A stretch of DNA of 34,807 nt from Pseudoluteimonas sp044226035 (GTDB taxonomy: Bacteria > Pseudomonadota > Gammaproteobacteria > Xanthomonadales > Xanthomonadaceae): positions 1 through 34,807 of the forward strand of contig JBGAHT010000025.1 in the NCBI GenBank assembly GCA_044226035.1, written 5' to 3'. Below are positions 8,601 to 15,087 of this stretch, piece by piece (position 1 is the first letter of the stretch; the number at the start of each line of letters is the position of its first letter). A program made the position numbers and the translations under genes. Under the pieces are notes generated by a model, which did no database searches, was not told where the DNA came from, and saw only the letters and a list, made by a program, of their open reading frames with translations.

Positions 8601-8976
8601 CGAGGTGGCGCTTCCAGTCGGCCTCGCCGAGCTTGTCGCGGATCAGGCGGTCCGCGGTCTCGGGGTCGGGGATGCGCAGCAGCGCCTCGGCCACGCACAT
8701 CAGCAGCACGCCCTCCTCGCTACCCAGGTCGTACTGGCGCATGAAGGCCTCGATCGCGCCCTGGTCGGCGGCGCGGGCGCGCACCCTGCGCACGAGGTCG
8801 GCGGCGGTGGCCTGGACCGCGGCGCGGTCGGCCTCGCTCCAGTCGGGATGGGGCTGGCGCGCGGCGGCGAGCAGCCCGCGCACGTGTTCGGCCTCGTCCA
8901 GCGTCCAGGCGGCGGTAATGGCCGCGCGCGCGGGTTCCGGGGGCGCGGGAAGTTCGGGCGAAAGGATCCGGGTCAC
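5680..8976 (-). CDS. putA: Bifunctional proline dehydrogenase / glutamate-semialdehyde dehydrogenase PutA
   Basis: A 1098-residue enzyme oxidising proline to glutamate. The FAD-dependent dehydrogenase half shows VRLVKGAYWDSEVKRAQ, FATHNAQT and the proline-binding RRLLENGANSSFVN. The aldehyde dehydrogenase half shows FTGST, Glu853 in AETGGQN and nucleophile Cys887 in SAGQRCSA, spaced by the standard 34 residues. The conserved C-terminal motif (NTTAAGGNASLL) ends the protein, so this is a short type-A PutA. It has neither an N-terminal ribbon-helix-helix DNA-binding domain nor an extra C-terminal ALDH-like domain, so it should not repress its own gene. Residues ~432-472 are not PutA sequence: they are a dispersed repeat translated in frame, next to the YEFQKLHGMG strand. 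Without it the length would be 1057. The frame is intact throughout. Confidence 0.95.
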   Translation of the reverse strand: MTRILSPELPAPPEPARAAITAAWTLDEAEHVRGLLAAARQPHPDWSEADRAAVQATAADLVRRVRARAADQGAIEAFMRQYDLGSEEGVLLMCVAEALLRIPDPETADRLIRDKLGEADWKRHLGQSDSVLVNASTWGLMLTGRLVDLADGTKRDVHGAFKRLVGRVGEPVVRLAVRQAMRIMGHQFVMGRTISEALARSRKGANAAYRYSFDMLGEGALTQTDGDRYLVAYRKAIDAIGATGPFPDVFAAPSISVKLSALHPRYEHAKRERVLAELGPRLLELAQLAKRHGIGLTIDAEETDRLELSLDLIFQVLADPSLQGWNGFGIVVQAYQKRAPFVIDYIAEQARRLGRRIPVRLVKGAYWDSEVKRAQVEGQAGYPVFTRKPNTDVSYQANARRLLANSDAIYPMFATHNAQTIAAIHRMAQVMLPSPAGRGVGGEGPGSPDASARAEPSSGASRHLLPEGEGKTHWYEFQKLHGMGDDLYAEVIPRERLDVPCRVYAPVGSHEDLLPYLVRRLLENGANSSFVNRITDEKVPVEELVRDPVETVSAFASIPHPRIPPPLALYRSQGSERDNSMGINLANDDQLRTLAEQVNAATTGDWRAIPLVPGAQPTAATVDVTNPADRRQVVGQWQPADAATVEKALQNAVAAQPAWDRTPVASRAAILEHAADLLEARMPQFIALCTREAGKTLPDGVAEVREAVDFLRYYAAEARRQFAVEPLPGPTGESNSLQLSGRGVFVCISPWNFPLAIFAGQVAAALAAGNSVIAKPAEQTNLVGFEAVKLLHEAGVPKDVLQFLPGDGATVGAALTRDPRVAGVAFTGSTDTARAINRALAARDAAIGVLIAETGGQNALIADSSALPEQLVKDALASAFTSAGQRCSAARVLFVQEDIADKVVHMLAGAMAELSVGDPGQLSTDVGPVIDADAKALLDEHAAKMAATAKPIAEAKLGAGAEHGTFFAPRAWELQSISQLTRENFGPALHVIRWKADELDQVIDAINATGYGLTLGIHSRIDETVDRIVSRANVGNIYVNRNQIGAVVGVQPFGGQKLSGTGPKAGGPHYLPRFATEKTVTVNTTAAGGNASLLTLGD
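7561..7683. repeat. Dispersed repeat inserted in frame within putA
   Basis: These 123 bases (41 codons) contain a palindromic repeat of about 118 bp. It starts CCTTCTCCCTCCGGGAGAAGG, continues TGGCGCGAAGCGCCGGATGAGG and ends CCCCTCTCCCGGCGGGAGAGGGG. The same ends and core occur as an intergenic element after ctaE (13399-13498). Inside putA it encodes a Gly/Pro/Ser-rich segment with no stop. Confidence 0.88.
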
Positions 8977-9039
8977 GCGTCGGGCTCGGGCGGTAGCGGT
9001 TCATTCTAGCCGCCGCGGACGCCCGGCCGCAGGCTCGGC

Positions 9040-9069
9040 TTGCCGCTTCGCCCCCCTGACCGCTACCAT
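9040..9069 (+). promoter_or_regulatory. Weak candidate sigma-70 promoter for the cytochrome oxidase operon
   Basis: TTGCCG (9040-9045) and TACCAT (9064-9069) are separated by 18 bases, each with four of six consensus positions, in the 179-bp divergent space between putA and ctaC. The spacing is acceptable and the boxes are weak. Confidence 0.3.
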
Positions 9070-9155
9070 TTCACGGTTCAATCACCGCTACTTTCCTCGT
9101 GCGCGGGCCATCGGCCGCATGCGCCCGCGCGACGATTCCCCGGGGCACAGAGAAC

Positions 9156-10103
9156 ATGAAGCAGACGCGTAGGTTGCGATGGGGCTTGGCTGCGGCCGCG
9201 ATGGCGCCGGCCTGGGCATGGGCCGCCGACACCGACTGGAGCGCGGCTCCGCACCGCTGGCAGTTGAACATGGGCCGGGGCGCGACCAGCACCTCCCAGA
9301 TCGCCTACGAGTCGCACATGATCGTGCTCGGCATCTGCGTGGTGATCGGCATCATCGTGTTCGGCGCGATGGCCTACGCGATGTTCAAGTTCCGCAAGTC
9401 CAAGGGCGCGGTCGCGGCGCAGTTCACCCACAACACCAAGGCCGAGATCGTATGGACCACGATCCCGGTGCTGATCCTGATCGGCCTGGCGTGGCCGGCG
9501 ACCCACAACCTGATCCGCATGTACGACACCCGCAATGCCGAGATGACCGTGAAGGTCACCGGCTACCAGTGGATGTGGAAGTACGAATACCTCGGCGAAG
9601 GCGTGTCCTACACCAGCCGCCTCGCCCGTCGCAGCGACGACCTGCGCCAGAGCGGCGGCATCATCGACGCCGCGCAGGATCCGAACTACCTGCTCGAAGT
9701 CGACCACCCGCTGGTGCTGCCGGTCGGCACCAAGGTGCGCTTCGTGGTCACCGCCGACGACGTGATCCACGCCTGGTGGGTGCCCGCGCTCGGCTGGAAG
9801 CAGGATGCCATCCCCGGCATCGTCAACGAGGCCTGGGCCAGCGTCGACCAGCCCGGCATCTACCGCGGCCAGTGCGCCGAGCTGTGCGGCAAGGACCACG
9901 GCTTCATGCCGGTGGTGGTGAAGGCGGTGACCAAGGCCGAGTTCGCGCAATGGCTCGCCGCCGAGAAGGCGAAGAACGCCCCGCCGACCCCGCCCCCGGC
10001 TCCGGCCGCGGCACCTGCGCCCGCACCCGCGCCCGCGCAGACCGAGCCACCGGCGGCTACCGCCGCGACGACCCCGGCCCCCACGCCGGCCCCCGCCGGC
10101 TGA
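9156..10103 (+). CDS. ctaC: Cytochrome c oxidase subunit II
   Basis: A 315-residue subunit that takes electrons from cytochrome c through the CuA centre. The ATG at 9156 starts a signal peptide ending AWAWA; an upstream in-frame GTG at 9099 is not favoured. Two transmembrane helices (~residues 50-75 and 95-120) precede the periplasmic cupredoxin domain. The domain carries VIHAWWVPALG and the CuA loop QCAELCGKDHGFM (C240, C244, H248, M251). The aromatic stretch YQWMWKYEY is the electron entry patch. After the domain comes an unusual ~40-residue Ala/Pro/Thr tail, with no cytochrome c domain. It is the first gene of the ctaC-ctaD-small protein-ctaG-ctaE operon. Confidence 0.97.
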   Translation: MKQTRRLRWGLAAAAMAPAWAWAADTDWSAAPHRWQLNMGRGATSTSQIAYESHMIVLGICVVIGIIVFGAMAYAMFKFRKSKGAVAAQFTHNTKAEIVWTTIPVLILIGLAWPATHNLIRMYDTRNAEMTVKVTGYQWMWKYEYLGEGVSYTSRLARRSDDLRQSGGIIDAAQDPNYLLEVDHPLVLPVGTKVRFVVTADDVIHAWWVPALGWKQDAIPGIVNEAWASVDQPGIYRGQCAELCGKDHGFMPVVVKAVTKAEFAQWLAAEKAKNAPPTPPPAPAAAPAPAPAPAQTEPPAATAATTPAPTPAPAG

Positions 10104-10135
10104 CCGCCGCACCGAACACGCATCCGAGGTAGGAC

Positions 10136-11758
10136 ATGTCCGCCACGCATCCCGCCGCCGTCGACCACCACCACGACGACCACGACCACAAGCCCGGTTT
10201 CTTCGAGCGTTGGTTCTTCTCCACCAACCACAAGGACATCGGCACCCTGTACCTGCTGTTCGCGTTCACGATGGTGATCGTGGGCGCGGCGTTCTCGGTG
10301 GTGATCCGCGCCGAGCTGGCCGAACCGGGCCTGCAGTTCGTCAAGCCCGAGTTCTTCAACCAGATGACCACCATGCACGCGCTGGTGATGATCTTCGGCG
10401 CGATCATGCCGGCGTTCGTGGGCCTGGCGAACTGGATGGTGCCGCTGCAGATCGGCGCGCCGGACATGGCGCTGCCGCGCATGAACAACTGGTCGTTCTG
10501 GATCATGCCGTTCGCCTTCGGCCTGCTGCTGCTGACGTTCTTCATGCCCGGCGGCGCGCCCGCGGGCGGCTGGACCATGTACCCGCCGCTGATGCTGCAG
10601 GGCGGCACCAACGTCGCGTTCGCGGTGTTCGCCATCCACATGATGGGCATCAGCTCGATCATGGGCGCGATCAACATCATCGCGACCATCCTCAACATGC
10701 GCGCGCCCGGCGTGGACCTGCTGAAGATGCCGATCTTCTGCTGGACCTGGCTGATCACCGCGTTCCTGCTGATCGCGGTGATGCCGGTGCTCGCCGGCGC
10801 GGTGACCATGCTGCTCACCGACAAGTACTTCGGCACCAGCTTCTTCAGCGCGGCCGGCGGCGGCGACCCGGTGATGTACCAGCACATCTTCTGGTTCTTC
10901 GGCCACCCCGAGGTCTACATCATGATCCTGCCCGCCTTCGGCGTGGCCAGCGAGATCATCCCGACCTTCAGCCGCAAGCCGCTGTTCGGCTACCAGGCGA
11001 TGGTGTACGCGACCGCCGCGATCGCGTTCCTGTCGTTCATCGTGTGGGCGCACCACATGTTCACCGTCGGCATGCCGCTCGGCGGCGAGATCTACTTCAT
11101 GTTCGCGACCATGCTGATCTCGGTGCCGACCGGGGTGAAGGTGTTCAACTGGGTGAGCACGATGTGGAAGGGCTCGCTCAGCTTCGAGACGCCGATGCTG
11201 TGGGCGGTGGCGTTCGTGATCCTGTTCACCATCGGCGGCTTCTCCGGGCTGATGCTCGCGATCGTGCCGGCCGACTTCCAGTACCACGACACCTACTTCG
11301 TGGTCGCGCACTTCCACTACGTGCTGGTCACCGGCGCGCTGTTCGCGATCATCGGCGCGATCTACTACTGGTGGCCGAAGTGGACCGGGCGCATGTACAG
11401 CCAGTTCTGGAGCAAGTTCCACTTCTGGTGGAGCGTGGTGTTCGTGAACGTGCTGTTCTTCCCGCAGCACTTCCTCGGCCTGGCCGGCATGCCGCGCCGC
11501 ATCCCGGACTACAACGTGGTGTTCGCGGACTGGAACCTGGTCAGCTCGATCGGCGCGTTCGGCATGTTCCTGACCCCGTTCATGATGTTCGGCGTGCTGT
11601 TCTGGTCGCTGAAGAAGGGCGAGAAGGCGCATGCCCGCGCCTGGGACGGCGCGCGCGGGCTGGAGTGGACCGTGCCTTCGCCGGCGCCGCACCACACCTT
11701 CACCACGCCGCCGGTGATCCGCGAGGGCGACCTCGCCCACGGCGACATCACCCACTGA
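10136..11758 (+). CDS. ctaD: Cytochrome c oxidase subunit I
   Basis: The 540-residue, 12-helix catalytic subunit of an aa3-type oxidase, which reduces O2 to water and pumps protons. An excellent ribosome site (GAGGTAGG) precedes the ATG. Ligands are visible: heme a His81 (TTMHALVMIF) and His394 (HFHY), heme a3 His392, CuB His257 with the cross-linked Tyr261 (HPEVY), and His306/307 (WAHHMF). A His/Asp-rich N terminus (HHHDDHDHK) precedes the conserved WFFSTNHKDIGTLY. The HPEVY motif on helix VI marks a type A haem-copper oxidase. It is 32 bp after ctaC and clearly co-transcribed. Confidence 0.98.
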   Translation: MSATHPAAVDHHHDDHDHKPGFFERWFFSTNHKDIGTLYLLFAFTMVIVGAAFSVVIRAELAEPGLQFVKPEFFNQMTTMHALVMIFGAIMPAFVGLANWMVPLQIGAPDMALPRMNNWSFWIMPFAFGLLLLTFFMPGGAPAGGWTMYPPLMLQGGTNVAFAVFAIHMMGISSIMGAINIIATILNMRAPGVDLLKMPIFCWTWLITAFLLIAVMPVLAGAVTMLLTDKYFGTSFFSAAGGGDPVMYQHIFWFFGHPEVYIMILPAFGVASEIIPTFSRKPLFGYQAMVYATAAIAFLSFIVWAHHMFTVGMPLGGEIYFMFATMLISVPTGVKVFNWVSTMWKGSLSFETPMLWAVAFVILFTIGGFSGLMLAIVPADFQYHDTYFVVAHFHYVLVTGALFAIIGAIYYWWPKWTGRMYSQFWSKFHFWWSVVFVNVLFFPQHFLGLAGMPRRIPDYNVVFADWNLVSSIGAFGMFLTPFMMFGVLFWSLKKGEKAHARAWDGARGLEWTVPSPAPHHTFTTPPVIREGDLAHGDITH

Positions 11759-11786
11759 CCGGCACGTGCCGCAGGCGCCCGCCACC

Positions 11787-11903
11787 ATGCAGGACCAGGA
11801 CGCGCGCCGCCGTCGCGGCGTGCGCCGCACCGCGCTCGCGCTGGCGGCCCTCGCCGTCGCGGTGTACGTGCTGTTCCTGCTGACCGGGACGGTCGGCAAG
11901 TGA
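11787..11903 (+). CDS. Small single-helix cytochrome oxidase assembly-type protein
   Basis: A 38-residue ORF beginning MQDQDARRRRGVRRTALAL, then a single hydrophobic helix (ALAVAVYVLFLL). The very basic N terminus predicts a cytoplasmic N side. It sits between ctaD and ctaG, exactly where many proteobacteria encode a tiny 'cytochrome oxidase small assembly protein', and its TGA overlaps the GTG of ctaG (GTGA), so translation is probably coupled. The ribosome site is poor. It is easily missed by gene callers. Function is inferred from position only. Confidence 0.7.
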   Translation: MQDQDARRRRGVRRTALALAALAVAVYVLFLLTGTVGK

Positions 11904-12490
11904 GCGATCCGCGCACCGCCGGGATCGCGAAGCTGGTCGGCATCGTGCTGGCCGCGTTCGCGCTGACCTTCTCGCTGGTGCCGCTGTACCGCGTGGCCTG
12001 CGAAAAGGTGTTCGGCATCCGCCTCGACAACATGCCCTCCACCACGGGGCCGTCGGCGCCGATCGCCGACGCGGCCGCGTCGGAGAAATCCGCGCGCACG
12101 GTCACCGTGATCTTCGACGGCGACGCCAACTCGAAGTTGCCGTGGGCGTTCCACCCGGAACAGGCGTCGATGCAGGTTCGCGTCGGCGAGCAGTACGGCA
12201 CCCAGTACTTCGCGCGCAACGACGGCGGCCGCGCCATCGTCGGCAGCGCCGCGCCCTCGGTCGCGCCGGCGCGCGCCTCCAAGTACTTCAACAAGACCGA
12301 ATGCTTCTGCTTCACCGCGCAGACGCTGGCCGCGGGCGAATCGCGCGACATGCCGGTGCGCTTCATCATCGACCCGGCGCTGCCGGACGACATCAACACG
12401 ATCACCCTGTCCTACACCTTCTACAAGAACGATGCGCTGACCGCGCAGCTGCCGGCGCAGGCCGGCGCTGCCCCCGGCGCCGCGCCCTGA
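11900..12490 (+). CDS. ctaG: Cytochrome c oxidase copper-insertion protein CtaG/Cox11
   Basis: A 196-residue copper chaperone needed to form CuB in subunit I. It has one N-terminal membrane helix (~residues 10-30, LVPLYRVACEKVFGI at its end) and a periplasmic immunoglobulin-like domain with the Cu-binding CFCF motif (C135, C137) in NKTECFCFTAQ. The start is GTG, overlapping the preceding small gene by four bases, and the reading frame is well conserved from the third residue on. The C terminus has an Ala/Pro-rich end, like the tail of subunit II. Context inside the oxidase operon makes the assignment secure. Confidence 0.96.
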   Translation: MSDPRTAGIAKLVGIVLAAFALTFSLVPLYRVACEKVFGIRLDNMPSTTGPSAPIADAAASEKSARTVTVIFDGDANSKLPWAFHPEQASMQVRVGEQYGTQYFARNDGGRAIVGSAAPSVAPARASKYFNKTECFCFTAQTLAAGESRDMPVRFIIDPALPDDINTITLSYTFYKNDALTAQLPAQAGAAPGAAP

Positions 12491-12513
12491 CCGCAAGCCC
12501 GCAGAGAACCGAC

Positions 12514-13398
12514 ATGGCCAACACCCACGCCGACACCCACGACCGCAGCCACTACTACGTGCCGCACGGCAGCCGCTGGCCGGTGATCGCGTCGGTCGGC
12601 CTGTTCGCGACCATGCTCGGCTTCGCCGGCTGGCTCAATGAGCTTTCCTTCGGCAAGCCGCTGTTCTTCGCCGGCCTCGCGTTCCTCGCGCTGATCCTGT
12701 TCAAGTGGTTCGCCGACGTCATCACCGAGTCGCTGCGCGGCTACTACAACAAGCAGGTCGACACCTCGTTCCGCATGGGCATGGTGTGGTTCATCTTCTC
12801 CGAGGTGATGTTCTTCGCCGCGTTCTTCGGCGCGCTGTTCTACACCCGCCAGTTCGCGATGCCGTGGCTGGGCGGCAACGGCGACGGCGTGATGACCAAT
12901 GCGCTGCTGTGGCCGGGGTTCTCCTCGGCATGGCCGAGCAACGGCCCGGCGGACGTCGGCGGCAGCTTCCAGACCATCCCGGCGTGGGGCCTGCCGCTGA
13001 TCAACACGCTGATCCTGCTCACCTCGGGCGTGACCGTGACCATCGCCCACCATGCGCTGAAGGCCGGCCATCGCAAGGTGCTGCTGGTGTTCCTCGGCCT
13101 GACCATCCTGCTGGGCTGCAGCTTCCTCTACCTGCAGTCGCACGAGTACATGGAAGCCTACCGCGAGCTCAACCTGACCCTGGGCTCGGGCATCTACGGT
13201 TCGACCTTCTTCATGCTCACCGGCTTCCACGGCGCGCACGTGACCCTGGGCACGATCATGCTCTCGATCATCTGGCTGCGCTGCCTGAAGGGGCATTTCG
13301 ACAAGGACCACCATTTCGCGTTCGAGGCGGTGGCCTGGTACTGGCACTTCGTGGACGTGGTGTGGCTCGGCCTGTTCCTGTTCGTCTACGTCCTTTGA
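12514..13398 (+). CDS. ctaE: Cytochrome c oxidase subunit III
   Basis: A 294-residue subunit with seven transmembrane helices, stabilising the oxidase core and its proton uptake. Family features include YYVPHGSRWPV at the start, FRMGMVWFIFSEVMFFAAFF with the conserved Glu, GFHGAHVTLGT and the closing AWYWHFVDVVWLGLF. A loop of ~35 residues (around NGDGVMTNALLWPGFSSAWP) follows helix three, as in gammaproteobacterial homologues. It is the last structural gene of the operon. A repeat element and hairpin directly after the stop probably end the transcript. Confidence 0.97.
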   Translation: MANTHADTHDRSHYYVPHGSRWPVIASVGLFATMLGFAGWLNELSFGKPLFFAGLAFLALILFKWFADVITESLRGYYNKQVDTSFRMGMVWFIFSEVMFFAAFFGALFYTRQFAMPWLGGNGDGVMTNALLWPGFSSAWPSNGPADVGGSFQTIPAWGLPLINTLILLTSGVTVTIAHHALKAGHRKVLLVFLGLTILLGCSFLYLQSHEYMEAYRELNLTLGSGIYGSTFFMLTGFHGAHVTLGTIMLSIIWLRCLKGHFDKDHHFAFEAVAWYWHFVDVVWLGLFLFVYVL

Positions 13399-13498
13399 TT
13401 TTCCTTCCCCCATCGGGAGAAGGTGGCGCGTAGCGCCGGATGAGGGTTCGGCCACACATCGAACACTCGCCCCAACCCCTCTCCCGGCGGGAGAGGGG
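13399..13498. repeat. Second copy of the repeat found in putA
   Basis: Starts TTTTCCTTCCCCCATCGGGAGAAGG, continues TGGCGCGTAGCGCCGGATGAGG and ends CCCCTCTCCCGGCGGGAGAGGGG. Both ends and the left core match the putA insert nearly base for base, in the same orientation, while the middle differs and is shorter. Here it is purely intergenic, one base after the ctaE stop. Confidence 0.85.
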
Positions 13499-13507
13499 CT
13501 TTCGTTT
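13476..13507 (+). terminator. Repeat-borne hairpin, probable terminator of the oxidase operon
   Basis: CCCCTCTCCC-GGC-GGGAGAGGGG is a perfect 10-bp stem with a 3-base loop, followed by CTTTCGTTT. The T tract is interrupted, so strength is uncertain. It lies between ctaE and the convergent DUF2909 gene. Confidence 0.55.
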
Positions 13508-13734
13508 CAGCCCGGGTTGCGGCCGACGCCGTGGGGCGTGATCCAGCCCATGTAGATGGCGAGCGCGACCAGCAGGATCAGCGCGACCGACAGCGCGATG
13601 CGGCGGGTGAGGGCGTTCACGGTGCGCTTGGTCGTACCCTTGTCCACCAGCATGTAGTACAGGCCGGCGCCGAGGTTCCACAGGATGACCGCGAGGAACG
13701 CGACGATCAGCAGGGTTTCGAGCGATTTGTTCAT
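13507..13734 (-). CDS. Twin transmembrane protein, DUF2909 family
   Basis: A 75-residue protein with two hydrophobic helices (TLLIVAFLAVILWNLGAGLYYMLVD and ALSVALILLVALAIYMGW) joined by a basic cytoplasmic-type loop KGTTKRTVNALTRRIA. This matches DUF2909, a small membrane protein regularly found beside ctaE on the opposite strand in gammaproteobacteria. An oxidase-related role is suspected from this conserved placement but is not established. It is divergent from SURF1 with 60 bp between. Confidence 0.82.
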   Translation of the reverse strand: MNKSLETLLIVAFLAVILWNLGAGLYYMLVDKGTTKRTVNALTRRIALSVALILLVALAIYMGWITPHGVGRNPG

Positions 13735-13794
13735 GCGCGCCTCGACCGGTGCGGTGCGGTGGCGCGCATTATCGCAGCCCGTGGACGGTAGCGC

Positions 13795-14523
13795 TTGAAA
13801 GCCAGGCGGATGCCCTTGTGGTTGGGTTGGACGCTGGCGCTGCTGGTCGCGGCCGGTTTCGCGCGGCTCGGGTTCTGGCAGCTGGCGCGGATGCACGAGA
13901 AGGAAGCGCTGCTGGCTTCGGTGCAGGCGGTGCTGGCGCAACGGGTTCCGCGGCCGCTGGCGCTCGCGGGCGATGCATCGCGCGCCGGCGAGATCGACTG
14001 GGCCGCGGGCCGCGGCCGTTTCGCCGATGCGCCGGCGGTGCTGCTCGACAACCAGTCGCGGAACGATCGTCCCGGCGTGCGCGCGTATCGCGTGTTCCTG
14101 CCCGATGCCGCGGGCGTGGCGCCGTTGCTGGTCGAACTGGGCTGGCTGCCGTTGCCGGGCGACCGCGCGATGCCGCGGGTCGCGCCGATCCACGGCGACA
14201 TCGACGTGCGCGGCCTGTTGTTGCCGCCGCCTTCGCCCGGGTTGGTCGCCGCGACCGCGAACCGCGCGTCGCCCGATGCGGTCCTCGCGACCGCGCTCGA
14301 CGCGCCGCAACTTCCCCCGCTGCTCGGCGAACGCGCGCTCGCGCCGCGCGTGCTGCGCCTCGACCCGTCGATGAAAAACATCGGCTATGCACGCGACCTC
14401 GACGTGCTGCCGAACACGCTGCCGCCTTCGCGCCACCTCGGTTATGCGGTGCAGTGGTTCGCGCTTGCCGCCGCGGTGCTGGCCACCGCCGGCGTGCTCA
14501 CTTTCCGGAAACCCCGCGCATGA
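13795..14523 (+). CDS. SURF1 family cytochrome oxidase assembly protein
   Basis: A 242-residue inner-membrane protein with the SURF1 layout: one N-terminal helix ending in GFARLGFWQLARMHEK, a periplasmic domain (LLVELGWLPLPGD is the conserved core), and a C-terminal helix starting HLGYAVQWFALA. SURF1 helps place heme a into subunit I. The start given is TTG, with GGACGG eight bases upstream and positively charged KARR before the helix; ATG at 13810 (237 residues) is the alternative. Its stop overlaps the next start (ATGA). It begins the second, assembly half of the oxidase locus. Confidence 0.92.
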   Translation: MKARRMPLWLGWTLALLVAAGFARLGFWQLARMHEKEALLASVQAVLAQRVPRPLALAGDASRAGEIDWAAGRGRFADAPAVLLDNQSRNDRPGVRAYRVFLPDAAGVAPLLVELGWLPLPGDRAMPRVAPIHGDIDVRGLLLPPPSPGLVAATANRASPDAVLATALDAPQLPPLLGERALAPRVLRLDPSMKNIGYARDLDVLPNTLPPSRHLGYAVQWFALAAAVLATAGVLTFRKPRA

Positions 14524-15086
14524 ACGATCCGATTCCCGTGCCCGAACGCAACCGCGGCCGCCGCGTGCTGCTCGCCCTCGCGTTGCTGTTCCTCGGCACG
14601 TTCTTCCTCGCCGGCGTGTTGCGTTTCTCCGGCTGGCGCCCGGACGGACTGAAGAACAAGGGCGAACTGCTGCAGCCGCCGGCCGACCTGCGCGACGTCG
14701 CGCCGCGCCTGGCCGCGGGCGGCGCGTATGCGTGGAATCCGGAATCGCGCACCTGGCGCATCCTGGTGCCGGCGCCCGCGCAGTGCGATGCGAAGTGCGT
14801 GCAACTCGCCGAGGGCGTGGACAAGGTGCGCGCGCTCGCCGGCAAGGACATGCCGCGCGTGGACATCCTCTGGCTCGGCGCGCATCCGGCCAACCTGCCG
14901 ACCGGCGGCGTGCGCGTGCTCGCCGACGACGCGGCGCTGCGCGCGCGCCTGCCGCGCGCCGACGATCCGCGCGGCACGCCGGTCTACGTGCTCGACCCGA
15001 ACGGCTTCGTGGTGCTGCGCTACGCGCCGGATTTCGAGCTCGGCGACCTGCGCACCGATCTTTCGCGTCTGTTGAAGCTGGGCTGA
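14520..15086 (+). CDS. SCO-like thioredoxin-fold protein of the oxidase assembly cluster
   Basis: A 188-residue membrane-anchored protein: a basic N terminus, one helix (RVLLALALLFLGTFFLAGVL), then a periplasmic domain. A CxxxC pair (CDAKC) lies at the place where SCO1/SenC copper chaperones have CxxxCP, followed by a long helix and the strand VDILWLG. The end PVYVLDPNGFVVLRYAP resembles the SCO thioredoxin-fold end. The distal His that completes the SCO copper site is not seen. Such proteins are conserved between SURF1 and CtaA in many gammaproteobacteria. A thiol or copper role in CuA assembly is likely by position, not proven. It overlaps SURF1 by four bases and ctaA follows one base later. 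Confidence 0.75.
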   Translation: MNDPIPVPERNRGRRVLLALALLFLGTFFLAGVLRFSGWRPDGLKNKGELLQPPADLRDVAPRLAAGGAYAWNPESRTWRILVPAPAQCDAKCVQLAEGVDKVRALAGKDMPRVDILWLGAHPANLPTGGVRVLADDAALRARLPRADDPRGTPVYVLDPNGFVVLRYAPDFELGDLRTDLSRLLKLG

Positions 15087-15087
15087 C

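Noticed and set aside
9860..12496. 878-codon minus-strand frame opposite the oxidase genes
   Set aside because: It spans several well-identified cytochrome oxidase genes; the product is Arg/His/Asp/Val low complexity, typical of GC-rich antisense reading.
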